From Volutella citrinella (taxonomy: Eukaryota; Ascomycota; Sordariomycetes; Hypocreales; Nectriaceae), in assembly GCA_034401135.1 (NCBI GenBank), contig JAWZSP010000003.1:1860001-1924000 (forward strand): a stretch of 64,000 nucleotides of DNA. The letters run 5' to 3'. This document shows positions 55,998 through 64,000 of this stretch, one piece after another (positions within the stretch are counted from its first letter, which is position 1; each line of letters starts with the position of its first letter). The position numbers and the translations under genes were made by a program. The notes below the pieces were generated by a model that did no database searches, was not told the DNA's origin, and saw nothing but the letters and a program-made list of their open reading frames with translations.

Positions 55998-57510
55998 CTA
56001 AGCCTCTGCTGCTAGCCGGGACGCTTCTGATGGCCATTCTAACCATGCAGTCAGGTCGTGGCTCAGCATCCGCCATATTGAATCAAGAAGGTGTCTTGGC
56101 CAGCCGTTGACGAACCAGCACCTCCGTAACGAGCTCAAGAGGGGCACCCAATGCGCTAGGATGATCAGCGCCTGGGGCTCCCTTCGCTGGAGGCAGGCCA
56201 CAAACGGGTCCTGCATCCGGTACAGCCACTCGAAGACGATGTCGGGAAGCCCCTCGTGCGCGCCCCTGCTGGTCTGGTAGATGGCCTCGTATATATCCGA
56301 AACGCCCTGTAATGATCGCTGGTACATGATGGTATTGGGGCTGTCGTGGGATGCGACCCATTGCCGCAGCTTGCCGAACGCATCAACCCAGTCCAGGTGG
56401 CGAAGCCCGTTGCGCCGGTACGGAGGGCTCCTGTCGGCATCCATCATGCCCGAGCCGCTATTGAGCGGCGTCATCAGGCCGGAAAACAGCGTCGCGGGCT
56501 CGAAGCTCTGCCGTATCATCCGGATCCCGTGCAGCAGGGGCAGCCAGCGCTGCGGCGCCCCCTCGGCGGCGTTGCACACAAGCAAGTCTTCAGGCGATGT
56601 TGGGCCCGCGGCAAGAGTGCAATAGCAGGCAAGAACAGCTGATATATATAACGCGCCGCAGTTGTTGGTGTCGATATGTGGCAGGACCTTGGTGAGCTCG
56701 CTCAGGCCAGTCGACGAATGCTGTTCCGCGAGGGAGAGGTACTCACTCCGACGGTCGACGCCGCCGACGCCCGCGTAGCCCATGTGGTAGGCTGCCAGGG
56801 CGTATATTAAATGAAGAACGAAATGGTAGGATATCCCAAGCATTGGCACGTTGTGTACCCAGAACCTGGCAATGCCATTGTCGTCGTGGTGCGAGTCGTG
56901 GAACGTCGCTGCAGTATGTGATATGAAGTTGATGAGCAGCTCCGCATCCGTCACGTTCAACGAGCATGGCGCCGAGTCGCTCGTCGTCGAGGGCGACTCC
57001 GACATGGTCATTGTTGACGAGGGGGAGGTGTGCACCATCCCAGGAGGCTGATGCTGGTGCTGGTGCTGGTGCTGGGCTGGCGGAGGCGGCCTGGCCAGAG
57101 CCGCCCAGTCCTTGCGTGGCCGTCCGGGGCCCCTTCGCGGGACGGCGGACGACTCGAGCGCATGGTTTCCCGCGACGTCTACGGCGGCAGCGTGTGAATT
57201 GTGGTCTTCAGCCGCGCCCGCGCCCGCGTGCGGCGCAAAGTCGCAAGGGATGCCGAAGCGTATGCAGTTTGCGCACGCCGGCTTGACCTCGTCGCACTAA
57301 AATGGTGGTTGTCAGCCGCGCCGCCCTGACAGAAGCAAAAAGAATAATCAGGGGGGGCGGGGGGAGGCTGTTGAGAACGCGCCACGGCGAATTCCTTACC
57401 TTGACCTTTCGTCTCTTGCAGTTGAAGCAGCCGTTCCGCGACTTGCGGTGCGGTCTTCTGGCTAATTTCGAAACCCGGTTGGGCCCTGGGCTGTCTGGTG
57501 GTGGAGTCAT
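55998..57510 (-). CDS. Zn2Cys6 fungal-type transcription factor
   Basis: Two exons on the minus strand, 57510-57400 and 57296-55998, giving 469 aa. The 103-nt intron falls inside the zinc cluster, between Lys37 and Cys38; the splice rebuilds C28-x2-C31-x6-C38-x6-C45-x2-C48-x6-C55, a perfect Zn2Cys6 binuclear cluster preceded by RRPHRKSRNGC, as in sterol-uptake (Upc2/Ecm22-like) factors. A second basic motif (RRGPGRPRK, AT-hook-like) and a His-Gln repeat follow. The rest (about 120-469) is a helical middle-homology-like region (SYHFVLHLIYALAAYH, NNCGALYISAVLACYC) without a DNA-binding role. Such short factors are typical of the Upc2-like class with a ligand- or stress-sensing C-terminus. The start ATG was chosen because it precedes the cluster closely; an upstream in-frame ATG would add 15 codons. 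Its target is unknown; the adjacent transporter is a candidate. Confidence 0.88.
57049..57077 (-). repeat. Hexanucleotide repeat encoding a His-Gln run
   Basis: A GCTGGT-type hexamer repeated about four times on the + strand encodes alternating His and Gln in the Zn2Cys6 protein. Such runs commonly vary in length between strains. Confidence 0.8.
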
Positions 57511-60102
57511 GACGGGCAGCTGGCTGGGGACGCGCGACGAGCATGCAGGCCGCAACGCTTGGGAAAGTTGACTCGGCCTGGCGATTTCCAGAAATTTTGG
57601 GATCCGGCGATTCGGTATCAGCCCTCCGGATGGCTATCGAGGGGCTTTTGGGCGCTTTCCGAGGAACCCGGAATCCCCGTCTGTCGAGCACCGGCGGAAG
57701 CGCCGGAGGGACCACACCTTTGGGCTGTGCCGCGCGGTTCTCCCCTCTCAAAGGCGTCAGGGCCGTCGAGCGCCCAGCAGAGGCATCAAATACGGCAGAG
57801 AAGCGTGTCTGAGATTCTAAAATAACAACCCGAGAGCGTCGCGTGTCTGTGTTGTGAGGTCCAGTGCCGTCACAGTGACACCCGCGGGTATCAGAAATGA
57901 AATGCTGTGGAGCCGGCCGTCGGGTTCAACGGACTCTGCGAGGAGTGGCCTGGGGAGTGCGAGTGAAACGGCAGCAGCTGTCACTGTGCAGATGGATAGC
58001 GGGCGTCTTGTGTCCGAGGGCGAAACAGCTCAAAGTCCACACGGTTCAGCAGACGGGAACGGGGCGAACGGAGTTGAGGGTGAGGAGGGAGTGGGAGAGC
58101 GAGAGCGAGGTAGGTAGGGTATGGATCAGATACGTCGTAAGCGGAATCCGGCTGGCGGCGTTATTAGCGAACCTGGGTTTTTTCGGATTTATAATACGAA
58201 AATCAAAGTCACAGACTCGTATTTTCGCTCCCGCGTACTTGCGAAAACGTCATGGCGAGGGAAGCAGAACCCCAGTCTCCCGTCCGTTGTGCTCTGCTGC
58301 GTTGGAGCCGGCGCGGCACCGCATCCTCTGCATTGCAGCCGTCGGGCACCGGGGGCATAAGCCAAAACTCCCAGCCCGTTGGGCGCCTTTTCGTCTCTCA
58401 TCAGCCCGGCTGCTCACCACACCTGGGGCGGGCTGGGCCACACACACACACCTGGAGTCCTGGTCCTGGGGCTCCTGGACGGACCCCTCAGCGTGTGCAG
58501 TGCGTGCAAGCCGGCGGCCCAGATGCGAGCACGACGTAATTCTCCGTCTCCGTAGCCGAGGCCGCTAAGCCTGGTTTGGCCTCGCACAGCACGCAGCAAT
58601 GCGAAGATGGCGTCGAGGAACGGGCACATTTTCATGGTGGGCTTACGACGCGCGGCCACGAATATGCCAGACGGTATATAAAGACACTGCAGCTGCTAAT
58701 ACTACCTGCGCGCCGCCTCATTCATGACGACGCCGGGCCGTTGCTTTTTGGGGGGCTCGAGCGACGACTACAAGAAGGTTTTGTAGCGATGGCACACACA
58801 CACATTGCTGTGCGGCGAAAGTCCCGTTGTCCCTGGCACACCCGCGAGCTGCCTCGCGTCCCGAGCATCCCGCCGCCGCCGACGCTTGCTAGCTGCGATA
58901 GAGCTCTGAGCGAGCTACTGGGTCGTCCCCCTCCAGCTGTTTGCGAGGCCGCGGCGCCTGCCCCAGTGGCCGCTTTTCGCACTGGCCACCCGGGATGGGT
59001 GGTTGAGACTCCCCGATAAGCCCCAGTCTGGGTCCAGCGACGCCACGGGGCCAAAGCCTGCCCTGCCGTCGGCATGCCCAGTGCGTCCATTGGCAGCAGC
59101 TGGAGCACGGCTGGCTGGCAGGCTGGCAGGCCTGCTGTGCGATTCTCCTATGGTGCTGACGGCCAGAGAGTCTGCTGTGCTGGCTTGGATTTTACAGTAT
59201 TGCCACGCTCACACAAGTACCATACTTACAGCACGACCCTGCACGGACCGTCACGAGTGTGTGGCTTTACGCTATACGAGCGAGCATTCAGAAGGTACGT
59301 TGAATCATTCATTCTTCTTGTTTGCCATCTGGCTTTGGATCTGTGAAAGTAGACACCCTTTTCGCCCAGCTCCAACATTCATTCCCTCCATGTGTCTCGT
59401 GCTTTTTTTAGGACCCCAAGTTGATTGCAAATAATTTATGAGCAGACAGGATCCATCTTAATCCAGCACTGAATACGCCGGGCCAACGCGCGCGGCGCCG
59501 GGGTGGGGGTGTGGGTACATTTCTCGGACTTTCGGACTCCCGGGGTCATCACTAATGGCGGGGGGGGAGGCCTTTCTCGTACTCGCATCGGGCCCCCAGT
59601 CGATTGAGGGAGTGGTCGAGCGAGTTCATCAGTCGACCTACATGCCAGATGCGAAAGCAGTCATTTTGTGTCGCGTACTCGCGGTCACGTCTGAGACTTG
59701 CATGCCAAAACTGGCGATATATATGGCCAAGTCGAGCTCCAATCTCGTCCCGAAATAATTATAGTTTGCCGTTACATCTCGTACAGCACCAGCAGAGCGA
59801 GTGCATGCCCAAGTGCCAAGGGACCTGCGCAAGGCAAGTTGGATTAGTAACCACCCCGTGCCCCGCAAATAGCCCACTCAGCTGCTAGTGCGATAACGGC
59901 CAACCCATGATCGAGCCCAGCACTGCAACGCTGTCCGATGCGAGTAAGCGCTACAGAACGTCATCGTCGCTCCGCTCAGGCGTGACCTCCCCCATCACGA
60001 GCCACACAAACCGTTCACTCCAGCTTCGTGCCGCCTCGTTTGTTCACCCGCCCCCGACTGGCTCCCAGGCATTGCATAACAGAGTGCGCTCCGCCGCCAG
60101 TC
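57511..60102. other. Long divergent intergenic region before the GH5 gene
   Basis: A 2.6 kb gap between the start codons of the Zn2Cys6 gene and the glucosidase gene. A few open frames exist, but none has codon usage, splice context or similarity I trust. It should contain both promoters. Confidence 0.5.
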
Positions 60103-62394
60103 ATGTCTGCACCCGCCTTCCGTTTGACAATCGAGGACGGCCAATTTCGTGACGCCCACGGCCGTCAGGTCGTCCTCCGTGGCATCAACGTCGCCGGCGA
60201 CTCCAAGCTGCCCAGCGAACCCGACGTTCCCTCTTACGTCGATACCGACTTCTTCGACGGCGACAACGTCACCTTCCACCAGCGACCGTTTCCCAAGGAA
60301 GATGCGCGCGAGCACTTCTCGCGCCTCAAGCGCTTCGGCTTCAACACGATTCGATATGTCTTCACCTGGGAGGCCATCGAGGCGGCCGGCCCTGGCAAGT
60401 ATGACGAGGTCTTCATCCAACACACGATCGACATCTTGAGGATAGCCAAAGACTATGGCTTCTACGTCTTCATGGACCCTCACCAGGACGTCTGGTCGAG
60501 ATTCACTGGTGGCTCCGGGGCTCCATTGTGGACCATTTACGCCTGTGGCCTCAACCCCCAGAGCTTCGCCGCCACCGAGGCCGCCATTGTGCAGAACACA
60601 TATCCCGACCCCGACGAGTTCCCCAAGATGATTTGGTCCACCAACTACTATCGGCTGGCGGCTGGAACCATTTTCACAATGTTCTTTGCCGGCAGGGACT
60701 TCGCCCCAAAGTGCATCATTGACGGCGTCAATATCCAAGATTACCTGCAGGATCATTTCACCAAGGCATGTGGCCAGCTGGCGAAGCGAATCCATGAGGC
60801 AGGGGATCTCAACAACGTTGTTGTCATGGGTTGGGAAAGCATGAACGAACCGAACAAGGGAATGACGGGCTACGTGGACCTGACCGTCATTCCCAAGGAG
60901 CACCCATTGAAGAAGGGGACCTGCCCAACCATGTGGCAGACGTTCCTTACTGGCATGGGACGAGCTTGTGAAGTTGATACCTGGGACATGGGCGGCTTGG
61001 GCCCCTATAAGACAGGAACCAAACTGGTCGATCCCCATGGCGAAATCGCCTGGCTCCCGGCCGACTACGACGACTCAAGATACGGCTGGAAGCGAGATCC
61101 CGGCTGGAGGCTGGGTGAGTGCATCTGGGCACAGCATGGAGTTTGGGAGATCAAGACCGATACCCTGCTGCGGAAGGACTACTTTTCGCGCAACCCTGAG
61201 ACTGGCAAGGTCATTGATTATCCCGAATTCACTAACACGTACTTTATGGACTTCTGGCGCAGGTTCGTCAAGATGGCCAGGTCATACAACAAGGACTGCA
61301 TCATGCTGATGCAGTACCCGACGCTTGAATTGCCGCCGCAGATCAAGGGAACCGCAGACGACGATCCCAACATGGCGTTTACTCCCCACTATTACGACGG
61401 CATCACCCTCATGACGAAGCACTGGAACAGCACCTGGAATGTGGATGTTGTGGGCGTGTTGCGAGGAAAGTACTGGCACCCGGCCCTGGCGATCCGCATC
61501 GGCGAAACCGCCATCCGGAACTGCTTGAGGGACCAGCTCGCCACTCTTAGACAAGAGGGTATCGACCGGACGGGCAACCACCCTTGCATTCTGACTGAAT
61601 TTGGAATCCCCTACGACATGGACGACAAGAAGGCATACAAGACCGGAGACTACACAAGCCAGTCTGCTGCCTTGGATGCCAATTACTTCGCCGTGGAGCA
61701 GTCTGGCCTAGAGGGTGCTTGCCTCTGGTTGTATGCTGCTCGGAACGACCACAAGCGGGGAGACCAATGGAACGGCGAAGACCTGTCGATTGTGTCATAC
61801 GACGACAAGCCGCTTCCAGAGTCTCCCGTGCCGGAACTGTCAGCTATCGCGGGATCGAGTGCGGCAGGCAAGGACGTGGCCGACGGCCGAAACGTCACAC
61901 CCGACAACCTCAAGAAGACGCTCACCAACCAGACCATCAGCTCATTGCCGTCGAACAAGGACCCGGCGCTTTCCAACGCCCCGGGCTACCGCGCCGCCGA
62001 GGCCTATGTCCGGCCGACTGCGACAGTTGTGTACGGCGATGTCATCTCTGGCGGCTTCGATCTCCGTCAGTGTACGTATGAGCTGAAGCTCAAGGCGCCC
62101 AAGGCAGCCCCAGACGAGGCGCCCACAGTGGTCTTCATCCCTCCGTTCCATTACCCCAAGGAGAACTGTGAGGTGGCGGTTTCGTCGGGCAAGTGGGAGA
62201 TAAGCACCGACGATGACGAAGGCACCCCGCTGCAGAGAATCAAGTGGTGGCACCTGGAGGGTGAGCAGAGCATCAAGATCTCGGGCCTGGTTCGAAAGCA
62301 CAACGTGCCAGAGGGCACAGCGGAGGAGGCAGGATACTTGGAGCAGTGCCAGCAGGGATATGGCTTCAATTTCGGCAACTGCACCGTGATGTAA
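60103..62394 (+). CDS. GH5 steryl/ceramide beta-glucosidase (Egh1/EGCrP2-like)
   Basis: Single exon, 763 aa; yeast Egh1 has 764. The N-terminus VVLRGINVAGDSKLP and RLKRFGFNTIRYVFTWEAIE starts a GH5 (beta/alpha)8 barrel. MDPHQDVWSR is the conserved substrate-side loop. The predicted acid/base is Glu249 in WESMNEPN and the nucleophile Glu499 in ILTEFGIPYD. The barrel ends with GACLWLYAARNDHKRGDQWNGEDLSI, and a beta-sandwich C-terminal domain (YELKLKAP, VFIPPFHYP) follows. There is no signal peptide, matching the cytosolic or vacuole-delivered location of yeast Egh1. Family enzymes hydrolyse ergosteryl-beta-glucoside and, in Cryptococcus, also glucosylceramide; steryl glucosidase mutants accumulate sterylglucosides and can alter virulence or vacuole structure. 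The start ATG is the one directly before the conserved N-terminus; the upstream in-frame sequence has no better one. Confidence 0.92.
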   Translation: MSAPAFRLTIEDGQFRDAHGRQVVLRGINVAGDSKLPSEPDVPSYVDTDFFDGDNVTFHQRPFPKEDAREHFSRLKRFGFNTIRYVFTWEAIEAAGPGKYDEVFIQHTIDILRIAKDYGFYVFMDPHQDVWSRFTGGSGAPLWTIYACGLNPQSFAATEAAIVQNTYPDPDEFPKMIWSTNYYRLAAGTIFTMFFAGRDFAPKCIIDGVNIQDYLQDHFTKACGQLAKRIHEAGDLNNVVVMGWESMNEPNKGMTGYVDLTVIPKEHPLKKGTCPTMWQTFLTGMGRACEVDTWDMGGLGPYKTGTKLVDPHGEIAWLPADYDDSRYGWKRDPGWRLGECIWAQHGVWEIKTDTLLRKDYFSRNPETGKVIDYPEFTNTYFMDFWRRFVKMARSYNKDCIMLMQYPTLELPPQIKGTADDDPNMAFTPHYYDGITLMTKHWNSTWNVDVVGVLRGKYWHPALAIRIGETAIRNCLRDQLATLRQEGIDRTGNHPCILTEFGIPYDMDDKKAYKTGDYTSQSAALDANYFAVEQSGLEGACLWLYAARNDHKRGDQWNGEDLSIVSYDDKPLPESPVPELSAIAGSSAAGKDVADGRNVTPDNLKKTLTNQTISSLPSNKDPALSNAPGYRAAEAYVRPTATVVYGDVISGGFDLRQCTYELKLKAPKAAPDEAPTVVFIPPFHYPKENCEVAVSSGKWEISTDDDEGTPLQRIKWWHLEGEQSIKISGLVRKHNVPEGTAEEAGYLEQCQQGYGFNFGNCTVM

Positions 62395-64000
62395 TCGGTG
62401 CCGATGCGTGCCACGAACAGGGTGGTTGAAGGGTAGATTGATCGAGCACACACGTTATTTATGGGGTAGTGCATGTATGCCCGGACACACATTGTTGGAG
62501 TTTGGGGCGTTGTCACTTTGGGATTCTCTTCATTTTGGGATGGGATTGATCTACTACTTTCCCATCTTTTTTCGTATGGACGTTTTTGTAGTCGCATATA
62601 CGGATTGTCGATCACAGAAGCACGAAACCTCCGATTCCATCCCCGGCTCATCATGAAACTGCCGTGGATGAAGGTGACGGCATCCTCCAGGATGAGTGCG
62701 GCCGGTATTCATGATGCGACTGGTGACGCGCCTTTCGTATTCCCTGGGCCCCTGTGGACATGGCGCCGTGGCCAAGCCAGATTACCTGCGTCATTCAGAG
62801 TTGAACACGAAGCCACAGCTGGTGGTTAGTTCGTCGCCAAGCCGGTGATACTCACCAACAGAGTCAGCCCCTGAGCATAACACGCGGCTCCGGCTCGGGG
62901 TTTCGGCAGGGGACCTCGTAGGTGGAGATGGCGAGGCCGGGATAATTGCCAACTAATGACGGATTCCCGGGATTCTCGCTCCGCCTCTGCCGGCCGGTGG
63001 TTGACGGTGTGGTTCGGCGCTCACCTCATGCCAGATCAGATGAGTGCCTGGGGAAAGGCTAACGTATTATTTTGATCTGTTAATATTGCATTGTAGCACG
63101 ATACGATGTGTCTGCCCCACGACTCCTCTCTCTGCCCTTGCTTGGTGTCTTGTGATGCATCGATCTGCCTCCCCTTTTCCTTGGTCTTCTGAATAAATCC
63201 CATCTCCCACTCCTCCTATTCTCCAACCTGTCTGTCATCGCACCTGCTTACGCTTACGCTGTCTCTGAACGAAGACGACCAGGACTCCGGCTCACGGCCA
63301 TACCATCGGCGATTAGCGCTGGTGGTCAAAGTCTCCCCAGCCTAGTGCCGCGCCACAACACTCCACGCCTCGTGCCAAGCGCAACCACAGTTACCACACA
63401 CGGACGGAGCCGGACACAGCAAGGACGCAGGAATAAGAATAGGCTGCGTCGCTCCTCGCGGCTGTGGAGGCGGGGGAAGTGTCTTGGATCTGCGACAGAC
63501 GACCCAGCCTCAACCTTGGCTCGCTGCAGCAACTTCTGCTTCCTCGCTCGTGTGCTGCACGGCACAGCAGTGGTGCTTGGCCATCCTCGTCCGCCCTCCC
63601 ACCTATCCACGTCCATTCCATCCACCCGCAGGAAGGGCCTCACCCGCTTCTAAAACCCGCCGCGATCCTCTGCGGGGACCGCCCATCCCTGTAACCGCCG
63701 CATCTGCTGCGACGCTACCCGCCCGGCTTCCAAGAGCCGCCTGGAACGTCACCGACGACAATCGGCCCCAGCTAGTACGACTCGGGCCATCAAGTGTCTG
63801 GCATCAAGAATCAATCCACAACTACTACGGCGGATGAATAGGCGCACGCACCGGCCGCCTAGCCAACATAGCACAGCGCAGCGCAGCACCGCACAGCCAG
63901 CAACGCACAGCAAAGCACAGCAAATCCCGACGGGAAAACGGGCTCGTGTTCGACCCCATCAGCGTCCCCGGCCAACGCGCCATCGCTAGAGGCAACGGCC
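62395..64000 (+). other. 3' end of the window: intergenic, possibly a leader of a gene beyond the edge
   Basis: No complete gene is supported. From about 63150 the sequence becomes C/T- and C/A-rich in the way of long fungal 5' leaders, and at 63835 an ATG opens a 51-codon basic frame that stops at TAG before the window ends. A CAGCG/CACAG-type simple repeat lies at 63870-63925. A gene starting beyond the edge on the + strand is possible. Confidence 0.35.
63870..63925. repeat. Degenerate CACAG/CAGCG simple repeat
   Basis: About ten interrupted copies of a five-base unit of the type CACAG or CAGCG. It lies in sequence that looks like a leader; no coding role is clear. Confidence 0.75.

Noticed and set aside
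58576..59019. 147-codon open frame in the gap before the GH5 gene
   Set aside because: Composition and residue pattern look random, and there is no family resemblance.
52647..62394. Secondary-metabolite or degradative gene cluster
   Set aside because: Transporter, regulator and glucosidase are present, but there is no core biosynthetic enzyme, and the glucosidase is a conserved lipid-metabolism gene.

Overview
The window is nuclear DNA of a filamentous ascomycete, most likely a Sordariomycete and plausibly Hypocreales. The evidence is short (about 45-215 nt) GT-AG introns with CTAAC/CTGAC branch sites, closely spaced single-copy housekeeping genes, GC-rich coding sequence, a Zn2Cys6 regulator, a DUF4470-MYND protein and an earless AP-1 beta adaptin. 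There is no rRNA, tRNA, CRISPR array, intact transposon or secondary-metabolite core enzyme that I can support. I rebuilt 22 protein genes; for the spliced ones exon ends were chosen by splice signals plus reading frame across each junction.

Layout. 1-2409 has no gene I can support. 2.4-13.2 kb: CCT7 (+), an Spt10-like GNAT/zinc-finger protein (-), mitochondrial ribosomal uS2m/MRP4 (-) and a CBS-PB1 membrane protein (-). 13.2-22.6 kb: a 2.5 kb intergenic region, a Swi5/Ace2-like C2H2 regulator (+) and a large DUF4470-MYND protein (+). 23.1-34.4 kb, dense: CCT6 (+), TSR4 (+), eIF3k (-), DNA ligase I (+), a tiny spliced one-TM protein (-) and AP-1 beta (+). 34.9-43.1 kb: Bol2 (-), Nif3 (+), Vps51 (-), a type II membrane protein with a propeller-like ectodomain (-) and Rmi1 (+). 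43.3-50.7 kb: Ski3 (-) and an ankyrin-repeat protein (-). 52.6-62.4 kb, looser spacing: an 11-exon MFS sugar transporter (+), a convergent Zn2Cys6 regulator (-) and a GH5 steryl-beta-glucosidase (+). 62.4-64 kb holds no gene I can support.

Functional themes. Protein folding and synthesis: two CCT ring subunits, eIF3k, TSR4 (Rps2 chaperone), MRP4, and Ski3 (mRNA decay). Genome and gene control: ligase I, Rmi1, Spt10-like, Swi5-like. Trafficking: AP-1 beta and Vps51, both at the TGN/endosome. Iron: Bol2. The transporter plus Zn2Cys6 regulator could be a small nutrient-response module. eIF3k/LIG1 and BOL2/NIF3 are divergent pairs sharing promoters of about 340 bp.

No single spectacular new system stands out. 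The most useful leads are the spliced micro-protein at 30952-31232, the duplicated coiled-coil module in the fungal extension of uS2m, the integrase-like zinc finger of the Spt10-like protein, four NPF motifs in TSR4, and the uncharacterised DUF4470-MYND and propeller membrane proteins.
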